Below are positions 33,958-45,128 of a DNA stretch of 64,000 nucleotides, piece after piece (within the stretch, counting starts at the first letter, position 1; each line of letters begins with the position of its first letter). The notes under the pieces were generated by a model that was not told the origin of the DNA, ran no database searches, and saw only the letters and a list, made by a program, of their open reading frames with translations. The stretch is from Allantophomopsis cytisporea. Its lineage: Eukaryota > Ascomycota > Leotiomycetes > Phacidiales > Phacidiaceae. Both the position numbers and the translations under genes were made by a program. The stretch lies in the NCBI GenBank assembly GCA_024752435.1, contig CP103035.1, forward strand, positions 1,178,001 to 1,242,000. Direction: 5' to 3'.

Positions 33958-35201
33958 ATGGCGTCCCCTCAGCAACCTACTACTATTGTATGCGTGGGCA
34001 TGGCAGGTAAGCAACGTTACCACCAAGCAGATATTTCACGCAAGGCTGATAAATTTGTCTCGCAGGGTCTGGTAAAACGACTTTCATGCAACGTATAAAC
34101 TCGCATCTTCACGCTCAAAAAGAACCTCCCTATGTTATTAACCTCGATCCGGCTGTTCATAATGTACCTTTCGACAGTAATATCGATATTCGCGACTCGG
34201 TCAACTACAAAGAAGTCATGAAGCAGTACAACCTTGGACCTAACGGTGGAATTATCACATCTCTCAACCTCTTCGCCACGAAAATTGACCAGATCCTCAA
34301 CTTGCTCGAGAAACGTACTGCTCCAGATCCAGAGCAGCCAAACAAGAAGCCGATTAAGAACATCCTTGTAGATACCCCAGGTCAGATCGAGGTGTTTGTC
34401 TGGAGTGCTTCTGGAAGCATCTTACTCGACTCTCTGGCCTCGACCTTCCCAACTGTTATCGCATATGTCATTGATACTCCACGAACAGCCTCCACGAGCA
34501 CTTTCATGAGCAATATGTTGTATGCCTGCAGTATTCTCTACAAGACGAAGTTACCAATGATCTTGGTTTTTAACAAGACGGATGTCAAGGATGCAGAGTT
34601 CGCAAAGGAATGGATGACGGACTTCGAGGCTTTCCAAGCAGCACTCAGAGAAGAGGAGGAGGCAGGAAGCTTTGGAGGTATGGAGGGCGCGGCGAGTGGT
34701 ATGGGTGGCGGAAGCGGATACATGGGTTCATTACTCAACAGCATGAGCTTGATGTTGGAAGAGTTCTACAGACATTTGAGCGTTGTTGGTGTCAGTGCCA
34801 TGACTGGACAGGGTATTCCTGAGTTCTTTGAAGCTGTGCAGGAGAAGGCAGAAGAATTCAACAGAGATTACAAGCCTGAGTTGGAGAGGAGACGTAAGCA
34901 GAGGGAAGATGAAAAGGTAGCAAACAGGGAAAAGGAATTGGGCAAGCTGATGAAGGATATGAACGTCTCCAGTAGTGGTAAGCCTAAGGAGAAGGATGGC
35001 ATCCATGATATGGATACGATCAGTGATCTCGAAGATGAAGATGACGAGGATATTGAGGATCGCGATGATGAAGACGATGAAGAAGAGGGTGGTTTGAATC
35101 AGAGATACAAACAGGCGCTGGAAGAGTCTAGTGGTGGTGCTACATCTTCAGCAGATGATCACAGCTTCGCAAGGTACCTCAAATCAAGCCAGATGGGATA
35201 G
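33958..35201 (+). CDS. GPN1: GPN-loop GTPase 1 (Npa3/XAB1)
   Basis: Spliced join(33958..34006,34066..35201), 394 aa. The 59-bp intron (GTAAGC..CGCAG) lies inside the P-loop and must be spliced to give GMAGSGKTTF (residues 14-23). The GPN loop is at 74-76 (LGPNGG), VDTPGQIEVF is the G3 motif and VFNKTD the G4 motif. Gpn1 acts with other GPN GTPases in assembly and nuclear import of RNA polymerase II. The C-terminal third is charged, with a coiled-coil-like stretch (ERRRKQREDEKVANREKELG) and a run of Asp/Glu (about 330-355). The first exon encodes only 16 residues, so the gene is easily mis-annotated as starting at the Met at 34086. Confidence 0.95.
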
Positions 35202-35448
35202 AAGAGGCTCGAATCTTTCAGGCGTATATGGCGGCAGGTTGCATAGTATGGCGCATTTTGATACCAAATGAAATATTGCATTCACAAAGAAGTCCCGATC
35301 AAATGATTAAAAAATGGAGTCATGATCGAGTGATCTAACATTGTAATATCAAAAGTGCCACTCCGAACTCCAGCAGCCCATAATTCCCACACCTCTCATT
35401 CCACCCATATGCCCATCTCAATTTTCCTCCATACGCAGGTTACACTTT

Positions 35449-35721
35449 TCATCGTGCCTCAAACTGTACCATTCTACACTTACTGTCAGCGCGTGCTCGC
35501 CAAAGCTAGGCTTGCCTTTCTTACCTCTTTGTTCGCTCCTTGTACAGAACACGGTGACCGCACTCCTTGCATCTGATAGGGTCTCCTCTCTTAAGAGGCA
35601 CCTTGCTGTTGCAGTCGCCACAGAGGTAGTTGATAGCTGGCCCATCAATAGCACCGTACTGTGCACCAGCACCGCCGGCCTGGATTGGAGTTTGAGTTGG
35701 GGCTTGGTAAGCGCCAGACAT
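35449..35721 (-). CDS. RPB12: RNA polymerases I, II and III subunit RPABC4 (Rpb12)
   Basis: Minus-strand exons 35721..35525 and 35473..35449, 73 aa. This small zinc-binding subunit is shared by the three nuclear RNA polymerases. The first exon encodes the zinc ribbon LCGDCNSKVPLKRGDPIRC and KECGHRVLYKERTK. The 25-nt second exon supplies the near-universal C-terminus MVQFEAR. The 51-bp intron is GTAAGA..GTAG. Without splicing the protein would end at RTKR, so the tiny exon is strongly supported. The N-terminal 30 residues are a Gly/Ala/Gln-rich extension. It converges on GPN1 with 247 bp between stops. Confidence 0.95.
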
Positions 35722-36364
35722 GATGAAATCTGGTATGAATATCTTTCTGGAAAACGAGTCCGGGGCGTGAAGTTCTGAAAAATGCGAAGGGCGTCTTAGG
35801 GGGGCTTTGCACGTCGTTGAGATTGGTGAATAATTATCTACGAGAACCGATGTGACTTGCAGGCGTGTGCTGCCGTCGGCGCAAAAGTTTAGCGCTAAAA
35901 GATTGATTTATCAGCCTTGCGCGTGCAGCCTCATCGCTTCTGCGGGGAACGAGAGAGGCCTAGGAAAGCTGGAACGACTCCTTGAACGGAACAGTGGACC
36001 TTGATCGAGATCCACAGTTCGTACATGAACGACAATGATGTGTTGGGAACAGCTTTGGTATAGCGGTGAATGGGATAGTTCAAACATTCGTGAGGGGATC
36101 AATCTCAATTCAGGTAATCATTCTATCCTGTATTCTTGAGGAAAAGTTACTGCTTTCGTAAAATACTTAGAGGTAAGCTCAAGAGTGTTCAGTGTGTTCT
36201 TTCATGGCTCGATGGGAATACTACGAGACCTGGAACATTTACAATAGGTAGGAAGTGATACTCAATCTGAAGATCATAATGTAGCCATCTCTCCTTTGTC
36301 TCTCCCTACTATTTTAGCATGATATACAAATCTTCGCGACGTGGCATTCAACGTCATTAGCATA

Positions 36365-36397
36365 TGGCATTCTCGTGGCATTCTCGTGGCATTATCG
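36365..36397. repeat. 11-bp tandem repeat (TGGCATTCTCG)x3
   Basis: Three head-to-tail copies of TGGCATTCTCG occur, the last with one change. No function is apparent. Confidence 0.9.
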
Positions 36398-36895
36398 GCG
36401 AAGTACTTTTGGGGCGACCAGAAAGAAGCATCAATGAGGAACGTATCAAGTAGTCAAGTGCAATAGAGCCATGTACTTTGTGGCTCCTCATAAATCGTAC
36501 AAACTTCCACAATATTCTGCAGTGCTGAAACTCTTCCACGAATAGAGATTTGATAGTCAATCAGCCTGAGTGGCTGTCAGTAGCAAACAGATTGACGTTG
36601 TTTCAAGCAAGCTATGTAATGATCGTTCGTGCTTCATGCAGGTACCCTTATAATGATACTGCAGAAGCCTATGAAATCTATAAAAACAAAAAAACAAAAT
36701 AAGATATGCAGGTCTTGTCAAGGTATCGCCTTCGCCGATGATAGGGTTGGACAGACATGTTGGACAGACATTTACATAACTCGTGGCATAAGCTATTTAT
36801 TTCTAATTGATTTGTGCTGAAAGAAAGCGAAGCACTTTTCGAGTAATGCACGATTCCTTCGGATTTGTCGCCGGTGACACACCCCATGTTGCTTT

Positions 36896-37230
36896 TCATG
36901 GACATATCGACTGCCTTATGAGACCGGCCAAGTGCTTGGAAGATGAGGCTTGGCTCGACCGAAGGGCTGTACCTGGGATTACGACGAGTGTGGATGCACG
37001 CTGCAAGTTTGGCACTGTCAGAAAGAGAAGGTCGACCAAGAGGGACTCGGGATCATTGATGGCTGCTCGAGGAATCTTGGATTGCACTTCGTATTTGACA
37101 GTGACCAGACGGAGAATTTCATTTCGATCTTGTTGGTGTATGCGTTCCAATATTCCCAGGAAATTGTTTAGTTCGCTCACTGTTCTGCTCTCTTCAGATC
37201 TATTTTGGCCTGTGCGCAGTCAATGTTGTG
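36896..37230 (-). pseudogene. Possible gene fragment of unknown family
   Basis: A minus-strand frame without an ATG reads SELNNFLGILERIHQQ, then DRNEILRLVTVKYEVQS and INDPESLLVDLLFLT. It is amphipathic and unlike random translation. An acceptor-like CGCACAG lies near 37222. Upstream and downstream the frame is quickly lost, so this may be the end of a decayed gene. I do not recognise the family. Confidence 0.25.
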
Positions 37231-37777
37231 ATTCCAAAGAACCAACAAAGCCACACGGCAGGATGAGTATTTATGGAGTCTCTTGAACGAAGCTTAGGAA
37301 ACAAGGAGGAGAGGAGATAGATTCAAGTTGTATGTCTAAGAGCCGGTCCAGACAGCGGATGAACCTACCTACATAATGAGGGAGTTCATATGTTCAGGAA
37401 TTAGATACTATAATGAGGACTTTACAAGCCGAGTTTGTTCAACAGTTCTCTATCTCCGTTATTTAATTCTTTTCGTGTCATTCTTAGGGTCTTATGATCT
37501 TCTATGTTCCTCTGGGTCTATCTCCAAGCCAAGCTACATCTGAAGCAAGTTATATCTGAAGCTACCTTGTTCTACAACGGCTTTCACTCTACTAGGTCGC
37601 TATCTATTATCATCCCTTCATCACTCTCGGCTCCTTGTGGCTCGCTCGCCTCTACCACATCAAAAGAGATCTAGGTAGACAACACGCGAATACTCCCATC
37701 GCTTATGGACAGTCCAATCCCGCATATCAGTTTCTCAAGCGTCGAACATAATAACGTCCATATTCTTCGTCGAGTTC

Positions 37778-38257
37778 TTGAGCTCCCGCCGTTGTAGATT
37801 GTTTGAATATAACAGCTCACATTGCGCATTGCTTCGTGCTGTTGATTGTAAGACGCTAGCACGAAACCAGATTAGTAAGGCCCACGAAAAAGGCAGAAAG
37901 GCTTTCCTCTTCTCTTTCCTCCGACCCTGCCACCCGGCACCTCTCCCTCTCTCTCTTACCACACACTCTCTCGTTCCTCTCTCTCTGTCCCCCCAAAACC
38001 ACACCAAAAACTCGTCTATCACCGTCAACCCGCAACCGCGACGAGGCTGCACGGTTACGCGATTAATCGAATTATCGCCATCATAGAGCTGCAAGCAAAA
38101 CTATTAATTTATTCGGAGTTGCTGATTCATTGCTCGGAATCTGGCGCGTCAGCTGTGAATTTTCCACCTGCTTGTCGCGATTCGGAACCTGCCATCTAAA
38201 CCTGGAGACTCGAACCACCTCATCAAAAAGTCCTCCACTCTTCGATATATCGAAATC
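37778..38257 (+). promoter_or_regulatory. CT-rich promoter/leader of the Zn2Cys6 regulator gene
   Basis: A strongly pyrimidine-rich tract (about 37900-38010, repeated CTCTCT and CCT units) followed by about 250 bp of mixed sequence precedes the ATG at 38258. CT tracts of this kind mark transcription start regions of many fungal regulatory genes. A 102-codon frame beginning at 37778 and other short ATG frames could be upstream ORFs if the transcript begins early. Confidence 0.45.
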
Positions 38258-40447
38258 ATGTCCCATCACAACAGCCCGCATATGTCGCATCTGAACGGCT
38301 CTGCACCTGCATCGCCCTCGATGTCGCAGGCCCAACAGACCAGCTCGCAAGCACGCGCTTATCCCGAGCCCACATCGTACCCATCTCCGTCAGCCTACCC
38401 CGAACCCAACACGTCGTATGCTTCCTATCCAGCTCCAAATGGCCAGCAAGGTAGCGAACCATACCGAGCAAGTGCAAGCCCAGCTGGCAGCAATGGATCT
38501 CTTCCTTTGCCAAGCATGCGCTCCCTAGACCCTCTTCATCCGCATCAGCAACAGATGCATTCTCAATCCCCAATGCCCTACTATGCCCATCAAACCATGG
38601 GACAAATGCCTCACCCTTCCCATCAATACCCAAACGTCACATCAGACCCAACCATGGCGAATATGAGATATGCATTGCCTGTCCCAGACCAGCGCCAGAT
38701 GTCGGGTGGACGTCATAAGAAGGAGATCAAGAGAAGAACGAAGACCGGTTGCTTGACCTGCCGAAAGCGAAGAATAAAGGTATGTAGCGGTCGCGTTTAC
38801 TTCATATCGTGTTGCGGTCGATCATAGTAGATTTACTATGGATGATGTTTTTTTTTTCTTTGGGGTAAAAGATCGAAGGTTACATGCGTTCGTCAACGGC
38901 GAACCTAAACTCAAGAACGGTCGCTTGCTTCTAGGCGAACGACGCGAACCGCGTTATTGCGCTTCATCAGCCTCGTGCTTTCTACAATCACTCGGATCCA
39001 TCTCCAGCTTCATTTCGGTCGCGCAACTAACACAATTAACAGTGCGACGAGCAACACCCTACGTGTCGTAATTGCCAGAAGTCGAAACGCGAGTGTCTCG
39101 GATACGATCCAATCTTCAAGCAGACTCCACAACCTGCCCAGATTCAACCGGCTCCGCAAGGCATTCCACAATCTAGTGCACCGGGTATCAACAACAGCAA
39201 TCCATACGGCGCACAGCCGCAGATGCTACAGAGTGGTTACGGGACACAAGCGATTATCGGTTACGATCAAGCTCTTTCTGCTGGTGTCAGCTCACCAGGT
39301 TCTAACGGTCAACAATTTGATTACGCGTCTGCCATCGACCCAGCGCTTGAAGCTGCAGCTCCATCAGCCGCTGCTTCAGCAATCATGACTGCTCAATACC
39401 CAAACCCTGCTCCGTTGGCCCAGGCCTTCGAAAATGGAACAACTGGTTTCGCCGCAGGTAAGTTGGTTGTGCTAAACGCTTTGCGCCCCAGCTTGGGGAA
39501 CTCGCATTCTCCATTAACCGTCCACTGTTGCCACACATTAAAATCCACTGGCTAACTCTACACGTATAGCGTCGAAATTCAGCATTGATGAGCTCCTCGC
39601 TATGGGTGGACCAGCCCCAGAGCTCCCCGCTGATCAGAGCCAAGTCCAAAATCCACAAATCATTGATGAACAAAAGCATTTGTATCACTCTATCTACAGT
39701 GTCGGCTTAGAGAACTTCCTCGAATCTAAGTGGTTCCCAATCAAGGGTGTCGCGCGTCTTTTGGCCGACAAAGATCTCATGATTCAATTCGGAAACTTGC
39801 TTCAAAGGCTTGCTAACACTCGGGGTGATGACCCCACCGAGATGGCTATCACCTCCGGTGTCGAGGCCCGTTTAGTCTGGGCATTGGCTTGCATGGTACG
39901 AAGTGCAGTGAAGAGTGAGGACACCCCTGCCACTGTCAGCAACGAACCTCCAAATGATGACGTCTTGAACGCCAAGTTGCGTCTTGATATCTTTGAGAAC
40001 CTTCTCTGTGGAGAGACTGCTGCCTCAAATCCGCTCCCAGAGCCTTCAAAGAATATTTCGCCTCCTCACAGAGTGCGCGAGCTTGATTTCTGGTACAATC
40101 TTGGAACTTTTGTTTCTTTGAATCCAGATGAGCCAGGTGCTATTGAGAAAATCGATGCAACATTGACAACTCTCCGAAACCTTCTTGATGGTAGAGAAAA
40201 TCGGGATGTCCTCTATTCTATTGCAATTGTTAGAGTCCTCGGTGCTCGCATTGCGGAGTACACAGAGCAAGAAACGCCTCTCCATCTGGACGAGAACGAC
40301 CAGCGAAGCAGACTCCTTGTTGCCAAGAAGTTTATTGAGGACGAGGCCAGAGGTAACGGCACCACTAACGTCATCCGACGACTTTGTGAGCTGGCCGTTC
40401 GAACATGGAGCAACCCTCGTCGTGAGCAGTCTACCACCACTGCTTAG
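38258..40447 (+). CDS. Zn(II)2Cys6 transcription factor (OefC/Moc3-like)
   Basis: Spliced join(38258..38779,39043..39457,39570..40447), 604 aa. The N-terminus (1-150) is Ser/Pro/Tyr/His-rich and disordered. The binuclear zinc cluster spans the first intron: TGCLTCRKRRIK joins to CDEQHPTCRNCQKSKRECLG, giving the six cysteines CxxC(6)C..CxxC(6)C. A basic segment (KKEIKRRTK) precedes it. A Gln/Pro/Ala-rich linker follows, then a helical C-terminal domain (from about 315) with LYHSIYSVGLENFLESKWF and ELDFWYNLGTFVSLNP. The gene resembles the Aspergillus OefC / fission-yeast Moc3 group of developmental regulators. That is a family-level recollection and the target genes are unknown. Introns are 263 and 112 bp. 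Length and domain order look complete. Confidence 0.88.
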
Positions 40448-41834
40448 CTCATGTTATTTTGCTCGTCTACATAGCGTTGCGTTTTCCTTTATCAGGTAAA
40501 AGGGGGTGTTCAGGTTTGATACTGCATGGGTAACTCCGTTTCAAAAAACTTCAATTTCATGGAAGGAGGCCTTAGCGTTTTTGCTATTAGATGTACCTTT
40601 TACCATCCAAAATGTCTCGACATCTTTGCAGGCTGTATTCCTACTTGCTCAAGTCAACGTACGTTGCTTACTGTAAAGACTGTCTACTCAGATGGACTAG
40701 TAGTCGAGTTTAGAATCATCTCTCTAGTTCTGCATCTACAGTCAAAAGAAATTGATTATTACAGAACCATTGCTTGCTGTCCTCTCAACCAACGTGACAT
40801 TCTCACTTATCATACTTAGCATGCTGATGGGTATCCAGGTCTGTATTTTGTGTCATTTGAAATTATAAATATCAAACTTTGAGCATAGCAGTAGTCCACC
40901 CCCGGTTCTCAATTCCAAATTTCAGATTTCAAATCCTCAACTTTGAAAACCAAACTACAAATTTGAAATGACAAATTGAAACCTGCATGCACGCAACTAC
41001 CCAGCCCAATTGATGTTGGTCGCTGCATCATTGCCCATGACACCGCACGCGCCCCTGCCCACGTTCTCGGTGCGGCAGAAAGTCGTGTGTAAGAAGGCAA
41101 CCTGCAGATAAGATGATGGAGGCGTATACCGGTGACTCTATATATGGGAGTGTGCGTGTGCATGCATGTGTGCGCCTATTAAAATGGGTATGTGTTCCAT
41201 TAGGCAGGAGATTAGGGTAGTGGTGACAGGCCAGGATAGATGGATAGCACTAAACTTATACACATTGCCATATTTTTCTTCGTTTGCAACGTTTTCACTT
41301 GGGCGTATGCTTTCTATAGCTCGCCTTTGAAGGTGCAGGAGGTCGCTAGCATCAGTTTGTATAGTTGTGTGGAGCTCAGAAGCAGACCGAATGAATGGAT
41401 AGATTCAAGAGATCTGCTAAGCCAGTTACTACATTTGGCAATATCTTTCGAAGATTATTTCCACCTGATGGTAGTTTAATGTATAACTCCCCTTATCGCA
41501 GTGATATCTTATGATTATAAATTCATTAGAAAGTGGATTGGTGTCAACCGCACATGACACCTCATCATGTATGATATAACGACATCCAGGTGAGCGCACA
41601 ATGATGTGTAAAATGGGCATGAACGGAAATGGCTGCAAATTGCTAAGGTATTACATCAAAGAGTATCACTTATACTAACCGAAGATACGACGTCACATAT
41701 AAATAGATTCATTCGAGAATTGTATTTGTGTCTCAATTCAATGATTGTTTGCTGGTTTAGTATTAAGACGCACTCACCAGCACGAGAAACGTAACGCTTG
41801 AAGTTCGCCAATATCCTAAACGTTTGAAGCAGGT
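40448..41834. other. Intergenic region
   Basis: This 1.4-kb stretch follows the regulator gene. A 97-codon frame at 40526 and others are unremarkable. Near 40910-40980 there are repeated TTTCAAAT/ATTTGAAA motifs with partial dyad symmetry. No gene is supported. Confidence 0.45.
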
Positions 41835-42211
41835 CTATCCCCTCTCATGACACACTCCATGAGTGACAATAAGATCTCCACTCTCAGTTTTCCACTCATC
41901 AGTGCTAAAGTCGATAAGTGGCCAAGAGCTTTCATCGGCGTGATATCTACAAACAATGTAAGTGAGGATCGTGTGTGCAGAGTGAATCACTTACGTGAAA
42001 GTCAGGGTTTCCTCTGAATTGAGGGACCATGCTGTGACTCCTTTCTTTCTTAGAGCACATGCGGCTTTAATGACTATGCGGTTAGCCATTGTGATGGCGG
42101 GTCTGTTTCCTTCAAGAATAGACTTGTTTACTCGAACCTGTAACGTAATGGTCAGACGTAGTTTATACAATTTATATGTCGCAAGTGCATTTTGACCTGA
42201 TACCGTGCCAT
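41835..42211 (-). CDS. Candidate small hypothetical protein (three exons)
   Basis: A spliced reading on the minus strand joins 42211..42197, 42137..41995 and 41946..41835 to encode 89 aa. It includes ITMANRIVIKAACALRKKG, VTAWSLNSEETLTFTYHA and SSWPLIDFSTDEW. The second intron has good signals (GTAAGT..TTTGTAG) and preserves frame, which argues for a real or recent gene. The first intron has a weak GTCAAA donor, so translation may instead start at the Met at 42089 (MANRIVIK), giving 69 aa. No known domain, signal peptide or membrane segment is present. It lies between a regulator and a dehydrogenase with no obvious link. Confidence 0.4.
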
Positions 42212-42931
42212 CTTTGCTATTTCAACTGTTTACCTGACGTGGGTTCCTATGAAGTCTCGTTTGATTGATCAGTTGAGTCGTATACGACGTAAGTTGGGGG
42301 GTAAAGCGAATACACTGTTGTGGGTGTGAAAAAATACTAGTCATCTATGAAGACTTTACAGATAAATCACGAATGTGAGCGGATCAATCATGTCAGACTA
42401 AATATCATCCACTACTTTACACTATCAGTCCTTTTTACACACTACCTACATCAATACTAGAAGATGGTAACTCGGAACCTGGAGTACTCAGGATATCGAT
42501 TTATATGGAAGCAGACTTATAGACAATAACTCATCAATAATGTTCATATCATCACCATTTTTCCTATCTTTCCTTCAGAATCCAAAAATTTGAGGTACCT
42601 CTCAATAGGTTCAGTCATACTATTTCCACTTGTATCACTAAACGTGCTGGCTTCCATTAGAAGTTTCAGACTTTAGAACGGCTCTTTTGACTGTAGGATC
42701 CGAGGGGTAGTGTTCCTGATAGTATCTTGTTCTTTGTGTGTATACTCAGTGACTCAAGCCTACATAGAAGTTCAAGGATTCTATATAAGAGCCCTTCGTC
42801 ATGACAAATATAAGATATCAAGCACTGAACTAAGCATTTCTCCAGAGCCATAAAGCCATGTATCATCTAATCATCTTTCTATATTGACGTAAAAAGTCCA
42901 AGGAAAATCATTAACTTCCTCCCTCACATGC
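42212..42931. other. AT-rich intergenic region
   Basis: A 66-codon minus frame at 42666-42866 has no recognisable features. I see no gene, tRNA or strong repeat. Confidence 0.45.
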
Positions 42932-44133
42932 TCACAAGTCCTTCTGCTCGAAGACAGGGCTTGTCAACTTGCCCTTCTCAATAGCGCTCCTGACATTGCC
43001 AATGCACCATTCCTCCATCTTCTCCTGTGTCTCGACAGTCCATGTGCCCATATGTGGGACCAGCATAACGTTTGGGTTGGCTATCAATCCAGGATGGACC
43101 TTTGGCTCCTCCTCAAACACATCCAAGCCAGCAGACCAGACCAGTCCACTTTCTAGTGCCTTGACGAGCGCATCCTCGTCCATGACAGCTCCACGTGCGG
43201 TATTGACAATTACTACGCCCTTCTTCATCTTTGCGAACTCTGGAGCACCGATGATGTGGCGTGTGTTTTTCTACTTATGTCAGCAATCCATCTGAGCAGG
43301 AAACCATGGGGACAGCCATACGTTGAGTGGGAGATTGAGGGAAAGAACATCGGAAGTGGCGAGTAGTTCATCGAAAGACACGTATTTAGCTCCACCGCTG
43401 AGCTCCTCGCTGAGCTGGGTACGGTTGTAGTACTGAGTGGTCATGCCAAAAGCAGCTGCCTTCTTCATGAGGTTGCGGCCAATTCCACCCATACCCAAGA
43501 TACCAAGGACCTTGCCTTGGGGATCGTGGCCGAGGGGTGGTGGTGGATTACCTCTCCATTTGCCTTCTCTGAGAGCGAGCATAGCTGGCGAAGGTCAGAA
43601 ATTACTTCATATCTAGGAAGGGAAAACTTACAGGTGTTGAAACCACGAAGGGCTCCGAGAATAAGGAAAATATTCACGTCAGCAGTAGCATCGTCGACAG
43701 CGGTTGGGACATTTGAGACTCGAATATCACGTGCAGTACAAGCATGGACATCGACCTGGTCATAGCCAGCACCTGATCCTATCAGTCAAGATTCTCTTCC
43801 CCTTCCTTTAAAGTGTTGGGATGCATACCATTGTGAGCAATGAATTTGACACTCTTCGGAAGAGCCGCAAGCAATTCCTCATCAAAGAGGCCGGTAATTG
43901 CTACGCTGGCAAAGGTTCTGTAGATAGCGACTACACCATCCAGAGAACCGCTCTGGGCCTCCTTGATGAACTCATCTCTACTCTTGGCAGTAGGTGTGAC
44001 AATATCGGCGACCTCGGAGAGAGCTTCCCACGTCTTCTTGGCACTGCTATCATCAATATCTTTATTCTAATGTTAACCAAAGGAAAACATACTGGTCGAT
44101 GACACCGAGTTGAAGGACTTTTGGCTTTGACAT
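42932..44133 (-). CDS. D-isomer-specific 2-hydroxyacid dehydrogenase (glyoxylate/hydroxypyruvate reductase-like)
   Basis: Minus-strand exons 44133..44093, 44046..43829, 43772..43632, 43584..43322 and 43270..42932 give 333 aa. Four introns of 46-56 bp are all GT-AG. The enzyme reduces 2-oxoacids such as glyoxylate with NAD(P)H. The Rossmann motif is LGILGMGGIGRNLMKKAAAF. The catalytic residues are Arg in NTARGAVM, Glu in LDVFEEEP and His in VPHMGTWT. The substrate-binding IAHNGAGYDQVD is split by intron 2. The start MSKPKVLQLGVI is conventional. It is cytosolic or peroxisomal by family; the C-terminus (EQKDL) is not a clear PTS1. The precise substrate is not determinable. Confidence 0.92.
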
Positions 44134-45128
44134 ATTGATTATGGCTTGGATATCTTTGCAGGATGACAATGAGTGTTAAAAGGTTTCGTTGAGAGTGATA
44201 GCGGGCCGGCAATTATATGCTATGGTAACCCGATGGAGATAAGACAATTGGGTATGAATGCTTCAGTTGGCGCTTTGCCTTGATGTCGCAATGGAAAGCA
44301 ATACAGTAGTGAAAGATCAAGTATAGGAAGGGATTCACGTCTACAAATACGGATAATTATGAATACATAGACAGACGGATCTAGTGCTAAGTCACGGAAT
44401 TTGACTGGCATATCAATTGTTCTCCAGTTTAACTTTTGTGACGGGAGTTGGTGCTACGCGTTGTGGCTAGTGATGGGCGGATGAGAGATAGGCAATGACC
44501 ACAAAGAAACGTAATATAACGTGCTAGCAAGAGTGGAAGATCGTCTGTGCTCTCAACCACTTCGTGTTAACATCTGGCCGATTCCCCAGCTTTCTCGACT
44601 TTTGGAAGAAAACATCCTGCTTCAGAACAGGGTCTCTCGGATATGGAGGGTTTTAGAGGGGTTTAGAGGGGTAAATTCAAAAAGCGGTATCGGTCCGAGA
44701 AGTACTGTGCGAAACTGTCCCGACAAAGCCCGTTCAGGACCATATCAAATAAATATTTACGTACCAGTATCCAGATCCGAAAACCAGCGTCAGATATTGG
44801 TTTATGGTTAACAATAATTAGATTACGCACATCACATAATTGATGAGTATAGCAATGGAGATAGTGCAGTCAAAGCTGCATAGCAGCAATTCAAATTCTC
44901 TACAGGACCCATTGTTCCCAATGTAATTAACCACATATCATCTACTTGACCGTGGTTGAAGAGCCAAGTAAACGCCATACGCTGATGTTATAAAAACCCA
45001 AAATGTTGAACTTTTTCCCATAAAGAAACTTGTAAATGCCGTTGAAGGACAGATTCTATTCCCATTTTCATGCCATCATTATAGTCGTGTTGAAATATGC
45101 AAACCCCAGTTGACAAGGCTGAGAACAT
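44134..45128. other. Intergenic region
   Basis: This 1-kb stretch lies upstream of the dehydrogenase and downstream of SAHH. A short G-rich tandem motif (TTTAGAGGGG, two copies at about 44651-44671) is present. A 96-codon plus frame at 44521 shows no family features. Confidence 0.45.

Larger units (their letters stand above)
35722..37777. other. Intergenic region with a possible gene fragment
   Basis: This 2-kb stretch holds no intact gene. It contains an 11-bp triple repeat (36365-36397) and a minus-strand coding-like fragment around 36896-37230 (listed separately). Confidence 0.45.

Noticed and set aside
34086..34088. Start of GPN1 at the Met at 34086
   Set aside because: It would remove the P-loop (GSGKTT). 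An upstream exon at 33958 with a good intron restores the complete G1 motif.
44651..44671. TTTAGAGGGG tandem motif considered as an interstitial telomere-like repeat
   Set aside because: There are only two copies, the unit is not TTAGGG, and it has no adjoining telomeric array.
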